Of a DNA stretch of 64,000 nucleotides, positions 46,364 to 55,178 are shown piece by piece. The DNA is taken from NCBI GenBank assembly GCA_030532125.1, contig JAUNLU010000001.1:363960-427959 (forward strand), written 5' to 3'. The stretch's first letter is position 1. Each line of letters begins with the position of its first letter. The position numbers and the translations under genes were made by a program. Source of the stretch: Trueperella sp. (GTDB lineage Bacteria > Actinomycetota > Actinomycetes > Actinomycetales > Actinomycetaceae). Under the pieces are notes generated by a model. That model saw only the letters and a list, made by a program, of their open reading frames with translations, did not search any database and had not been told where the DNA came from.

Positions 46364-48550
46364 ATGTCGTTATTGATTGATAATGCGGTTACTACCCGCG
46401 CTATCGTTACCAAGCGTGACGGGCGCACGGTCAATTTCGATGCCAGCAAGATCCGGCGCGCTATTGAAGCTGCCCTGGCTAGCCAAGGAATTAGTGACTC
46501 GGAGTTCGTGCGCGAAACCACCGCTGCCGTCGTCGCCAAGCTGCCCATGGCTGAGCTGGATATCCCAGCCATCCAAAAAGTGGTGGAAGACGAACTCATG
46601 GCCTCGAAATACCCTGCAGTGGCGCGGGCTTATATCGAGTACCGCCACGACCGGGACCGGGAGCGGGATCAGGCGATGGATATCCAGCACTCGGTAGGGC
46701 GGTTGCTCAGCCGGGACAAGACGGTTATCAACGAAAACGCCAATAAAGATGCCACTGTATTCAACACCCAGCGTGACCTAACCGCCGGTTCGGTAGCGAA
46801 AGCCTATGCCCTGAAGCATATGCTCCCGCCCGCCGTCGCCAATGCCCACATCAAAGGGGATATCCACTTCCACGACCTGGACTACAACCCGTTCCAGCCG
46901 ATGACCAACTGCTGCCTAATCGATATCGAAGGCATGCTGGCCAACGGCTTCCAGATTGGCAATGCCCGGGTGGAATCGCCGCGGTCAATTAATACTGCAA
47001 CTGCCCAGATTGCGCAGATTATTGCGAATGTGGCTTCGTCCCAGTACGGTGGCTGCTCGGTAGATCGCACGGATGAAATCCTCGCCCCGTATGCCCAAAT
47101 CAACTACGAAAAGCATCTGCGTGACGCCGAAGAATGGGTAGCAGCAGAGCGCCGCGAAGCCTACGCGATGGAGAAAACGCGTAAAGACATCTACGACGCG
47201 ATGCAGTCCCTGGAATACGAGATCAATACGCTCTACACCTCCAATGGGCAGACGCCGTTCGTGACGCTCGGTTTTGGGCTCGGCACCGGGGAGCTGGAGC
47301 GGGAAATCCAGAAGGCAATCTTGCAGGTCCGCATCGGCGGAATTGGCAAAGACCGGCACACCGCAATTTTCCCTAAGCTGGTATTTGGGCTACGCCGCGG
47401 GGTAAACCTAGAGCCAGCTGACCCGAACTACGACATCAAACAACTCGCTCTGGAGTGCTCGGTTAAGCGGATGTATCCAGATGTGCTGTCTTATGACAAG
47501 ATCGTGGACATCGAAGGCGACTACAAAGTGCCAATGGGCTGCCGGTCGTTCTTGCCCAAGTGGGTGGATCCCGAAACTGGCGAGGCAGTAAACGCTGGCC
47601 GCAATAACCTAGGTGTAGTCACGGTTAATATCCCGCGTATCGCACTCGAAGCGCGCGGCTCCAAAGAGCGCTTCTGGGAAATCATGGCTGAGCGGATGGA
47701 GATCGTAAAGGAAGCTCTGCTGTTCCGCATCAACCGTTGCGAAGAAGCGTTACCGGCCAATGCCCCAATTCTGTACCAGTACGGCGCTTTCGGTAAGCGG
47801 GTAGATGCCAATGGCACCGGCGCAGTGAAGGACTTCTTCCGCGATTACCGCGCTACTGCTTCGATTGGGTATATCGGTCTGTATGAGGCAGCCACTTTGT
47901 TCTATGGCCCGAACTGGGAGAAAAACCCGGAAGCAAAGCAGTTCACTTTCGAGATCATGGAAGAACTAAACCGCTGCGCTACCGAGTGGAAGAAAGAGCA
48001 TCCATACTGGTTCTCGGTGTACTCCACCCCGTCTGAATCGTTGACTGACCGCTTCTGCCGCTTGGATAGGGAGAAATTCGGCAAGATCAAGGACATCACC
48101 GATAAGGAGTACTACACCAACTCCTTCCACTACGACATCCGCAAGAAGATCACGCCATTTGAAAAGATCGACTTTGAAGCGGACTACGCCAAACTGACCA
48201 AGGGTGGATTCATCCACTACTGCGAGTACCCGAAGCTAACGCACAATACTAAGGCGCTGGAAAGCGTATGGGATTACGCCTATGACCGGGTCGCCTATCT
48301 GGGTACCAATACCCCGATTGACCACTGCTATGAATGTGGTTTTGAAGGAGAATTCAGTGCCAAATCCGATGGCTTTGAGTGTCCTGACTGTGGAAACACT
48401 GATCCCGCTACCTGCGATGTAGTGAAACGCACCTGCGGGTACCTGGGTAATCCACAGAAACGGCCGATGGTGCACGGGCGGCACGTGGAGATCTCTTCCC
48501 GGGTAAAGCATATGGACGAACAGCCGCCACAAAACGTTTCGGGTTGTTAA
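46364..48550 (+). CDS. nrdD: Anaerobic (class III) ribonucleoside-triphosphate reductase
   Basis: 728 residues. An N-terminal ATP cone (about 10-100) begins with VTKRDGRTVNFDASKIRRAI and lets dATP control overall activity. The ten-stranded barrel follows. Near the C terminus, the zinc site CYECGF...CPDC is present, as is the glycyl-radical motif RTCGYLG with the radical Gly at about 692. Works only without oxygen after activation by NrdG. GGGAGG precedes the ATG. Confidence 0.97.
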   Translation: MSLLIDNAVTTRAIVTKRDGRTVNFDASKIRRAIEAALASQGISDSEFVRETTAAVVAKLPMAELDIPAIQKVVEDELMASKYPAVARAYIEYRHDRDRERDQAMDIQHSVGRLLSRDKTVINENANKDATVFNTQRDLTAGSVAKAYALKHMLPPAVANAHIKGDIHFHDLDYNPFQPMTNCCLIDIEGMLANGFQIGNARVESPRSINTATAQIAQIIANVASSQYGGCSVDRTDEILAPYAQINYEKHLRDAEEWVAAERREAYAMEKTRKDIYDAMQSLEYEINTLYTSNGQTPFVTLGFGLGTGELEREIQKAILQVRIGGIGKDRHTAIFPKLVFGLRRGVNLEPADPNYDIKQLALECSVKRMYPDVLSYDKIVDIEGDYKVPMGCRSFLPKWVDPETGEAVNAGRNNLGVVTVNIPRIALEARGSKERFWEIMAERMEIVKEALLFRINRCEEALPANAPILYQYGAFGKRVDANGTGAVKDFFRDYRATASIGYIGLYEAATLFYGPNWEKNPEAKQFTFEIMEELNRCATEWKKEHPYWFSVYSTPSESLTDRFCRLDREKFGKIKDITDKEYYTNSFHYDIRKKITPFEKIDFEADYAKLTKGGFIHYCEYPKLTHNTKALESVWDYAYDRVAYLGTNTPIDHCYECGFEGEFSAKSDGFECPDCGNTDPATCDVVKRTCGYLGNPQKRPMVHGRHVEISSRVKHMDEQPPQNVSGC

Positions 48551-48582
48551 GCAAAGCTAATCAGTAATTAGGAACTGCACAA

Positions 48583-48616
48583 GGTGCGGCGGTGAAATTA
48601 GCTTTCCCGCCGCACC
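48583..48616 (+). terminator. Hairpin between nrdD and nrdG
   Basis: GGTGCGGCGG pairs with CCGCCGCACC (10 bp, 14-base loop), followed by ACTTTCTTTAT. It may end most nrdD transcripts while letting some read into nrdG, lowering activase levels. Confidence 0.65.
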
Positions 48617-48653
48617 ACTTTCTTTATCTGAGAATTAGTAGGAGGCCGAAAGG

Positions 48654-49364
48654 ATGACTACGAAGTCTGCTGACGGCGTCACACTGCCACTGCCCGGGGA
48701 GTGGGATGGTCGGCAGCTATCGGCCAGCTACGTGGCAGACTACAAGCCATTTAATTTCGTGGACGGCGAGGGGGTGCGCTGTTCGCTTTATGTTTCCGGG
48801 TGCCCATTCAAGTGCCCAGGCTGCTATAACGAGGCGGCGCAGTCATTCCGCTATGGCAAACCCTATACTCCGGAATTAGTTGCACAGATTTTGGCTGATT
48901 TAGCGCAGCCCTATGTGGCAGGGCTTTCCCTGGTGGGCGGCGAACCGATGCTGGCTACTCCGATTTTGCTGCCGCTAGTGCGCCAGGTACGCGCAGAATT
49001 TGGCGATACGAAAGATATTTGGGTGTGGAGTGGCTACACCTTTGAAAGTCTGATGGTGGACACCAGTGATAAGCAGGAACTGCTGGAGCTGTGCGATGTA
49101 TTGGTAGACGGCCCCTTTATTAACCGGCTGTATCACCATGATCTCGCTTTCCGGGGTTCGCGCAATCAGCGCATCATTGATTTAGCTGCCACCCGCGCTC
49201 AGCTGGCAGAGCTGGGGTTGGTGCCGTCTCCAGCAGAGTCCCGGGATGACGCCGCAGCAGTGGAAACTGCCAGTTATACCGCCGCGGTAGTGCCGTGGAG
49301 CAGTGGCCGGCGGGATAGCGAAGACTCGGTGCCGTTCCTAAAACCAGCTGCGCCTAGCTCGTAA
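48654..49364 (+). CDS. nrdG: Anaerobic ribonucleotide reductase-activating protein
   Basis: 236 residues, radical-SAM enzyme that generates the glycyl radical on NrdD. The cluster motif is CPFKCPGC preceded by SGC (CxxxCxxC pattern), and the SAM motif is VGGEPML. The core ends near residue 180. A further 55 residues, rich in Ala and Ser, are not part of typical NrdG (about 155-200 residues). AGGAGG lies upstream of the ATG. Confidence 0.95.
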   Translation: MTTKSADGVTLPLPGEWDGRQLSASYVADYKPFNFVDGEGVRCSLYVSGCPFKCPGCYNEAAQSFRYGKPYTPELVAQILADLAQPYVAGLSLVGGEPMLATPILLPLVRQVRAEFGDTKDIWVWSGYTFESLMVDTSDKQELLELCDVLVDGPFINRLYHHDLAFRGSRNQRIIDLAATRAQLAELGLVPSPAESRDDAAAVETASYTAAVVPWSSGRRDSEDSVPFLKPAAPSS

Positions 49365-49458
49365 TATCCACCACACTTGTTCCAGTATTTGGTATACGTG
49401 CCCGCAATGTGGAACAGAGCTCCTATTATCTTTGGCATAGCTCCACAAGAGTCACGCA

Positions 49459-49484
49459 TGGCGCCCCACACCCATTAGGCGCCA
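49459..49484 (+). terminator. Possible terminator after nrdG
   Basis: TGGCGCC and GGCGCCA form a 7-bp stem with a 12-base loop. No T tract follows, so termination is uncertain. Confidence 0.35.
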
Positions 49485-49602
49485 ATTAACTTCGCAGCCG
49501 GGCGCAACTGCACCTGAAACCGAACCGTGCCAGGCACCGAATCGGCCGCGAGACCGTCAACTGCGGCGTCTGCGTCGCAATTTACTATTGTTTGAGGTCC
49601 GT

Positions 49603-51276
49603 ATGAGTACTAAACAACCCGTGAAACGCGAACAGTGGACCGGCCAATATGGATTTATTTTGGCTGCCATTGGCTCGGCGATCGGGCTCGGAAATATTTG
49701 GCGCTTCCCTGGGGTGGCTTACACCAACGGTGGCGGTGCTTTCTTGGTTCCTTATTTGGTGGCACTGTTGACGGCGGGCATTCCGATTCTGCTTCTGGAC
49801 TACGCGATGGGGCACCGCTTCCGCGGCTCCGCGCCAGCTGTCTTCCGCCGTATCAGCAAGCGATTTGAGGTAGTGGGCTGGTTCCAAGTACTGATTTGCT
49901 TGGTTATCACCACTTACTACGCAGTTATTTTGGCCTGGGCGCTGCGCTACGTGTTCTTCTCGGTAGACACCGCTTGGGGCAGCGACACCATGACTTTCTT
50001 CGTTGGCGACTTCCTCAAAGTCTCCGAACCTGGGTTTAACTCGGAAGTAGTGCCGGGGATCTTCTGGCCGCTGATTGCGGTTTGGGTTGCTACTGCGGTA
50101 GTTATCGCCCTTGGCGTTAGCCGCGGTCTGGAGGCAGCTTCCAAAATTTTCATGCCAGTGCTGGTGGTTATCTTCGCGGTGCTGGTAGTGCGGGCATTGT
50201 TCCTGCCGGGCGCAGCTGAAGGCTTGAACGCTTTCTTCACTCCGAACTGGGCGGCGCTAACTGATCCGTCCGTGTGGATTGCCGCCTATTCGCAGGTCTT
50301 CTTCTCGCTTTCGGTGGCATTCGGCATTATGCTCACTTACTCGAGCTACCTAAAGAAGAAGACGGATGTTACTTCGACGGCGTTCGTTGCTGGCTTTGCC
50401 AACTCTTCGTTCGAGATCCTGGCTGGTATCGGCGTCTTCGCAACCTTGGGCTACATGGCTGCTCAGCGCGGCGTGGGCGTAAATGAGATCGAGGGTATTA
50501 CTGGCCCGATCCTTTCCTTCGTGACTTTCCCGGAGATCATTTCGATGATGCCGGGTGGCGCGATCTTCGGCGTCATCTTCTTCACCTCGCTGACTTTGGC
50601 CGGTTTTACCTCACTTATTTCGCTGATTCAGGTAGTGGCGGCCGCTGTACAGGAGAAGTTCGGGATCAATCGCCGGGTAGCTTCGCTGATAACTTGTGGT
50701 ATTGCTGGCGGGGCTTCGGTGCTGGTCTTCTCCACCACTAATGGTCTGAATGCGCTGGATGTTGTGGACAAGTTCATCAACGAACTAGGCATCGTTACCG
50801 CGGCTATCTTGATGACGGTGCTGGCTGCCTACGTCGCTCGCAAGCTGCCGGCATTCCGCCACCACCTCAACTACTATTCTTCAGTCAAGATCGGTAAATG
50901 GTGGGATCTGTTCGTGGGATTTGTTTCCCCGCTGGTCCTGGCAGTGATTCTGGTATTCACGCTGCGTTCCTTGCTGGTCGACGGCTACGGCGGGTACCCC
51001 GAAGAATTTATTTACAAGTTTGGCTGGGGCATGATGGTGATGACGATATTCGTTTCGTTCATCCTGTCCTTCATCAAGTGGCAAACTCCGGTCGATGATT
51101 ACGATGCAATTGCGTATCACGAACCGGGGGCAACCTTAGCTGCGGATCGCACCCGCAACCAGACGCAGGAAACTGCTGCGGAGCGCCGGGCCCGTGCCGA
51201 AGCGATAGTAGCTTCGCAACTGGCAGAGCCTAATAGCAGTGCCCAGTCCGAGTCCGAAAAATCTGAGGAGGCATAG
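49603..51276 (+). CDS. Sodium-dependent amino acid transporter, NSS family (MetP-like)
   Basis: 557 residues from the ATG at 49603 with GAGG upstream; a TTG five codons earlier is less likely. Twelve or so transmembrane helices. The N-terminal signature AAIGSAIGLGNIWRFP is the sodium- and substrate-binding TM1 of the neurotransmitter:sodium symporter family, and the GGGAFLVPYL segment follows. The C-terminal 50 residues are charged and cytoplasmic. The adjacent tiny subunit gene matches methionine/alanine importers of the MetPS type, so methionine or alanine is the likely substrate. Confidence 0.92.
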   Translation: MSTKQPVKREQWTGQYGFILAAIGSAIGLGNIWRFPGVAYTNGGGAFLVPYLVALLTAGIPILLLDYAMGHRFRGSAPAVFRRISKRFEVVGWFQVLICLVITTYYAVILAWALRYVFFSVDTAWGSDTMTFFVGDFLKVSEPGFNSEVVPGIFWPLIAVWVATAVVIALGVSRGLEAASKIFMPVLVVIFAVLVVRALFLPGAAEGLNAFFTPNWAALTDPSVWIAAYSQVFFSLSVAFGIMLTYSSYLKKKTDVTSTAFVAGFANSSFEILAGIGVFATLGYMAAQRGVGVNEIEGITGPILSFVTFPEIISMMPGGAIFGVIFFTSLTLAGFTSLISLIQVVAAAVQEKFGINRRVASLITCGIAGGASVLVFSTTNGLNALDVVDKFINELGIVTAAILMTVLAAYVARKLPAFRHHLNYYSSVKIGKWWDLFVGFVSPLVLAVILVFTLRSLLVDGYGGYPEEFIYKFGWGMMVMTIFVSFILSFIKWQTPVDDYDAIAYHEPGATLAADRTRNQTQETAAERRARAEAIVASQLAEPNSSAQSESEKSEEA

Positions 51277-51280
51277 CGCT

Positions 51281-51388
51281 ATGACTACTTCAGCAATAAT
51301 CATGATGGTCGTTGCCCTGGTTACGGTGTGGGGCGGGCTAATTGCCGCCGCCATTCACGTGGCACGCCACGCTAAAGATTACAAGTAG
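51281..51388 (+). CDS. NSS transporter small subunit (MetS-like)
   Basis: 35 residues, starting MTTSAIIMMVVALVTVWGGL and continuing to a basic HVARHAKDYK end. One transmembrane helix. The pattern (MTT/MSxxAIxMMxxxxxxxWGGL then basic tail) is that of the small subunit accompanying MetP-type symporters in actinobacteria. It begins four bases after the large subunit stop, with GAGGAGG just upstream. Confidence 0.88.
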   Translation: MTTSAIIMMVVALVTVWGGLIAAAIHVARHAKDYK

Positions 51389-51441
51389 CTATAAAGATAT
51401 GCGTGCAGGCGTTGGCGTTAGCGCCTAATGTGACGCATAGT

Positions 51442-51472
51442 TTGGCGCCGGATACTCAGTATCCGGCGCCAA
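51442..51472. terminator. Bidirectional terminator
   Basis: A 15-bp perfect stem, TTGGCGCCGGATACT with its complement, with only one unpaired base at the centre (in practice a 5-base loop), then TTCTTGTTATT. Sits between convergent genes. Confidence 0.8.
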
Positions 51473-51490
51473 TTCTTGTTATTGGATTAG

Positions 51491-52876
51491 CTAGTCATTC
51501 TTCCGGTTGTGTTGTGCTAACACCTGACGCTGTATTGGTGCGGTGAAAAGCACTGCCAGCAGAGTGAGGGCGAAGCCAGCGATGATTACGCCGATCAACA
51601 GCATTTTTGCCTCGACGTCTGGAGTGCTTCCCTGGGCTAGCCCAGGTATTACTCCCAGGCCAACAGAAATTGCCGTCATAATGATCAGCGGAATAAATAC
51701 CTGCCAGATGCGCGAGATAGTGAACTTCTTAGTAGGCATTCCCACCCAGGAAAGGGCGCGGGATTCATCGGTGCGGTCAATCACGTCCGAGGTCTGGTGA
51801 ATCAGCACGGAAACAGCTCCCAAAATTAGCGCGAAGCTGAGGGCAATGATGACGCCGTAGTAGACGTCTTGGAAAAACACGCTTGTGGTGAATACAAATT
51901 CGCCATCGGCACCAGCTGTGGCCGTATTATCCGTATCAAAGCGCAGAATATCGCCGAAAATCAACAGCGAACTGATCAGCATCATCAGCGATATTGCCGC
52001 GATAGAACGCCAAGCAGCTCGCGGGTAGGCCACGATTCGCCGGGCTGCGACCAGCCGAGATACTGATCTAGTTTTAGTTAGCGGGCGAGCCAAAGTCTGC
52101 AAGAAGAACGGACCAGCGATAGAAATCGACATCACGAAGAAAATTATTATGGCAAAAGTTGAGATCAACGTGTAGGTGCTATTCTCCGGTTCCCAGTTCT
52201 TAGACAGGTACCACATCAAAACCACGGCACCAATGAGCACCAGCACTCGCCACCACCGCAGCGCTTTCGGCGTCGTCTTCCGTGCCACGCCCAGCGGAGA
52301 AATCGACACTTTTAGTAACCCAAAAACAGTAGCCAAAGTCGAAATCACCAACTGCAATCCTAATGCAGCTAATACGCCCCACCAGGGCAGCAGCATTTCA
52401 GCAGTTTCGATCCGCATGCCAGTAAACTCCACGGCTTGCCACGCCGGCAGCGTCAGCAGATAAAGCCCCATGCCAACTGTGAATCCGATTAAGGTCTGAA
52501 TTAACGATTCCAGCAGAGAAACACCTACTACTTGCCGGGAAGTCATCCCCACTAGCCGCAGTGAAGCCAGGCGCTGAGCGCGCCCATTAGCACCGAGTTG
52601 GGAAGCGGAGGCACCCAGCGAAAGTAGCGGCACAATCAGCAGCGCCAAAGCAAACAGGGCAAAGCTGAAATAGACCCAGCCGAAATATTCCATATCGGTA
52701 ATGGCATCTACTCGGGGAACACGCTCATGGAACATCCAGACGCCGCCCAAGGTAGTCAGCAGCATCCCGGAAGATACTGACAGCGCCACGATTGCCAAAA
52801 TGTCGAAAGTAACTTCACCCATTCGAGTGCTAAGCCGAGCGCGGGTGAGCATACGTGCGATTTGTGCCGTATTCAT
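51491..52876 (-). CDS. ABC transporter permease, FtsX/MacB-like
   Basis: 461 residues with about eight transmembrane helices arranged as two FtsX-type modules: helix near 25-50, three helices at 60-190, further helices at 205-260, and the final three at 320-450. The LASLRLVGMTSRQVVGVSLLES segment after the first module is the cytoplasmic coupling region of FtsX permeases (typically LxxLGxxxxxxxxxxxxE). The start overlaps the ATPase stop by one base. With that ATPase it forms an exporter-type (MacB/BceAB-like) system, perhaps for antimicrobial peptide resistance. Confidence 0.9.
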   Translation of the reverse strand: MNTAQIARMLTRARLSTRMGEVTFDILAIVALSVSSGMLLTTLGGVWMFHERVPRVDAITDMEYFGWVYFSFALFALALLIVPLLSLGASASQLGANGRAQRLASLRLVGMTSRQVVGVSLLESLIQTLIGFTVGMGLYLLTLPAWQAVEFTGMRIETAEMLLPWWGVLAALGLQLVISTLATVFGLLKVSISPLGVARKTTPKALRWWRVLVLIGAVVLMWYLSKNWEPENSTYTLISTFAIIIFFVMSISIAGPFFLQTLARPLTKTRSVSRLVAARRIVAYPRAAWRSIAAISLMMLISSLLIFGDILRFDTDNTATAGADGEFVFTTSVFFQDVYYGVIIALSFALILGAVSVLIHQTSDVIDRTDESRALSWVGMPTKKFTISRIWQVFIPLIIMTAISVGLGVIPGLAQGSTPDVEAKMLLIGVIIAGFALTLLAVLFTAPIQRQVLAQHNRKND

Positions 52877-53586
52877 TATTGCCCCCGCTCCGCAGCTGCC
52901 GTAACTTGGGCGAGTGGGCGATCGGTGTGGATTAAGCCATCGCGGATTTCCACTAGGCGGTTACACCAGGAGGCCACTTTGAGGTCGTGAGTGATTAGTA
53001 CCAAAGTGGTGCCATTCATCTGGCAAGTGGTGGATAGCAGCTGCATCATCTCGTGCCCAGTGGCTTGGTCGAGTGCGCCGGTAGGTTCATCTGCAAACAC
53101 GATCGCTGGATTAGGGGCCATTGCCCGTGCCACTGCTACCCGCTGTGCTTGACCGCCAGACATTTCCCCTGGGCGTTTGCCAGCTTGATCGCCAACTCCC
53201 AGCCGTACCAGCCAGTCGCCCGCGATATGCATTGCTTTGCGCCGGGAAACTCCGTTCAGCAACAGTGGCAAAGCCACATTTTCCCGCCCGCTCAGTTCTG
53301 GCACCAGCTGCCCGTCTTGAAAAACAAAACCAAATTTTTCGCGCCGCAGTCGCGAGCGCCCGGCGTCGGACATAGTAGTAATTTCTTGCCCATCTAACTG
53401 GATTGTGCCCGCATCGGGCTTCAGGATCCCGGACAGCAGGTAGGCCAAGGTGGACTTACCGGAGCCAGACGGACCCATGATTGCTAGCAGTTCCCCGGCA
53501 GCTACATCCAGAGAAATATCTGCCACCGCAGTTACCGAACCAAATTTTTTCTTCAGGCCAGTTGCCTGCAACATGTTTTTGCTCAT
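52876..53586 (-). CDS. ABC transporter ATPase, MacB/LolD-like
   Basis: 236 residues: Walker A GPSGSGKST, Q loop FVFQDGQLVPEL, signature MSGGQAQRVAVARAM, Walker B IVFADEPTGALD and H-loop LITHD. This set, with DEPTGALD, is characteristic of the MacB/LolD/BceA group. Gene pair with the FtsX-type permease; divergent from the histidine kinase across 124 bases that contain an 18-bp palindrome, suggesting joint control. Confidence 0.94.
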   Translation of the reverse strand: MSKNMLQATGLKKKFGSVTAVADISLDVAAGELLAIMGPSGSGKSTLAYLLSGILKPDAGTIQLDGQEITTMSDAGRSRLRREKFGFVFQDGQLVPELSGRENVALPLLLNGVSRRKAMHIAGDWLVRLGVGDQAGKRPGEMSGGQAQRVAVARAMAPNPAIVFADEPTGALDQATGHEMMQLLSTTCQMNGTTLVLITHDLKVASWCNRLVEIRDGLIHTDRPLAQVTAAAERGQ

Positions 53587-53643
53587 GACTCAATTCAATC
53601 TGCGCGGGAGTGTTGCCACCATGATGCTAGCTAGCCAATTCAG

Positions 53644-53661
53644 GGTAGAGCTAGCTCTACC
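53644..53661. promoter_or_regulatory. Perfect 18-bp palindrome between ABC exporter and two-component genes
   Basis: GGTAGAGCTAGCTCTACC is fully self-complementary. It lies 58 bases from the ATPase start and 49 from the kinase start, a position suited to binding by the neighbouring NarL-type regulator. Confidence 0.5.
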
Positions 53662-53698
53662 TTTTGCTCGCCAGCGCCAGGGTGGTGCCGGAGTTATC

Positions 53699-53704
53699 TA
53701 CAAT
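53699..53704 (+). promoter_or_regulatory. Leaderless -10 element for histidine kinase
   Basis: TACAAT is followed by six bases and the ATG at 53711; no Shine-Dalgarno is present. Confidence 0.55.
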
Positions 53705-53710
53705 TGTGCT

Positions 53711-54451
53711 ATGAGGTGCAGTTGGTGGGAGCGGCAGCGGAAGAATCCGAAAGCTCAGTTGCGGGAGCTGACGGCGTCGCGGCGCGAAATAGTTAACGCA
53801 TTCGAGATTGAACGACGCCGAATCGAACGGGATTTGCACGACGGCGCCCAGCAGCACTTGGTGGCAGCTGGGATGGCGATTGGTGAGGCAGAGTTAGTGT
53901 TGAGCCAGCTACAAGCTGACAGTGCCGAGACTGCGCAACTGATGGCAGATCTAGCAGATATTTTGGCGCGCGCTGCCAACGCTAATACGCAGGCGCTCGC
54001 GGCTTTGCGCCGCACAGTTGATGGTATCCATCCTAAGGTGCTCTCTGATTTGGGGTTGGAGATGGCGGTGCGCAATGCGGCAGAAAACTCTCGCCTGCCA
54101 GTCAAAGTAGTGGTGCCCAATCCATTGCCGCCGCTGCCAGAAGGGGTGGTAGCAGCAGCGTATTTCTTGGTGAGTGAGTGCTTAACTAATGTGGCGAAAT
54201 ATGCCCCTGGTGCCCAAGCCACGGTGCTGCTGGCGGCAGACGAAAACTTGCATGTTTCAGTGGTTGATACTGGCCCAGGTGGGGCGCATCTGGTGCCGAA
54301 TGGTGGTTTAGCTGGTCTGCGTGAACGGTTGAGCGCTTTCGGTGGCACGCTTTCTTGCCACTCGCCTGCTGGCGGGCCCACTACCATCAGCGGCAAGATT
54401 CCATTGCTACTGTTCCAAGGTGAATCTGCGATAGTGGGGGAGGTCCAGTGA
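53711..54451 (+). CDS. Sensor-less histidine kinase (HisKA_3/NarX type)
   Basis: 246 residues from the ATG at 53711. Earlier in-frame codons lie inside the divergent ATPase gene and are not credible. The protein begins just before the HisKA_3 dimerisation helix, with phospho-acceptor His43 in IERDLHDGAQQH, and continues into a HATPase_c domain (LVSECLTNVAKYA, DTGPGG, GGLAGLRERL). It has no transmembrane segment or sensor domain, so it must take input from another protein, possibly the adjacent ABC transporter. The stop overlaps the regulator start by four bases (GTGA). Confidence 0.87.
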   Translation: MRCSWWERQRKNPKAQLRELTASRREIVNAFEIERRRIERDLHDGAQQHLVAAGMAIGEAELVLSQLQADSAETAQLMADLADILARAANANTQALAALRRTVDGIHPKVLSDLGLEMAVRNAAENSRLPVKVVVPNPLPPLPEGVVAAAYFLVSECLTNVAKYAPGAQATVLLAADENLHVSVVDTGPGGAHLVPNGGLAGLRERLSAFGGTLSCHSPAGGPTTISGKIPLLLFQGESAIVGEVQ

Positions 54452-55128
54452 AACTTTTTCTGGCTGACGATGCCACACTGATCCGTGAGGGATTGGCGTC
54501 AATCCTGGAGCGTACCGGAAACGAAATATGCGGCCACGCCGCCGATGCACCCCAATTAGTTGCGCGGCTCAGTGCCTTACTGGACAGCGGTGGGGAGATA
54601 GACGTACTAATCACAGATGTGCGGATGCCACCTAATATGAGTGACGACGGTTTGCGCGCTGCCGCCCAGCTACGTGCCCGCTACCCTGATCTAGGTATTA
54701 TGGTGCTCTCGCAGTATGTGGCGCCAGGTTATGCGGCGACGCTATTTGATCCCATGCAGATTGCGGCAACTGGCCACGGCGGTTTGGGCTATCTGTTAAA
54801 AGAACGGGTATCTCGCATCTCCGACTTCGTGGCTTCACTTAACGCGGTGGCTGCTGGAGGTATTGTGGTGGATCCAGAGGTAGCTGCGGGGCTAGTGCGC
54901 GGGAAAACTTCGGCGCTTGCAGAACTAACCGCCCGCGAACGCGAAGTGCTGGAGCTGATGGCGCAGGGGCAATCTAATTCGCAGATTGGTGAGCGGCTAG
55001 TGTTGTCCGCTGCCGCCGTCTCGAAACATGTATCCAATGTGTTCACCAAACTGGGTTTGCCGCCGGGAGAAGAAAACCGCCGGGTGCGCGCCGTCCTCGC
55101 CTACCTGACTGCCACCGGGGCAGTGTAG
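54448..55128 (+). CDS. NarL/FixJ-family response regulator
   Basis: 226 residues. Receiver domain (1-125) with acidic pair Asp7-Asp8, phospho-acceptor Asp57 in ITDVRMP, and the conserved Lys of LLKERV. LuxR-type helix-turn-helix (about 155-218): LTAREREVLELMAQGQSNSQ, then AAAVSKHVSNVFTKLGL. GTG start overlapping the kinase gene. It probably regulates the divergent ABC exporter through the palindrome at 53644-53661. Confidence 0.94.
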   Translation: MKLFLADDATLIREGLASILERTGNEICGHAADAPQLVARLSALLDSGGEIDVLITDVRMPPNMSDDGLRAAAQLRARYPDLGIMVLSQYVAPGYAATLFDPMQIAATGHGGLGYLLKERVSRISDFVASLNAVAAGGIVVDPEVAAGLVRGKTSALAELTAREREVLELMAQGQSNSQIGERLVLSAAAVSKHVSNVFTKLGLPPGEENRRVRAVLAYLTATGAV

Positions 55129-55178
55129 CGGGATATAACGCAATATAGCGGTGTACATAGTAAGTAATGGGAGAAGTG

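Noticed and set aside
49365..49602. Riboswitch before the NSS transporter
   Set aside because: Some inverted repeats exist, but no arrangement matching a known SAM or other riboswitch could be made out by eye.
53450..53710. N-terminal extension of the histidine kinase
   Set aside because: It lies inside the divergent ABC ATPase gene and its intergenic region; a leaderless start at 53711 fits better.
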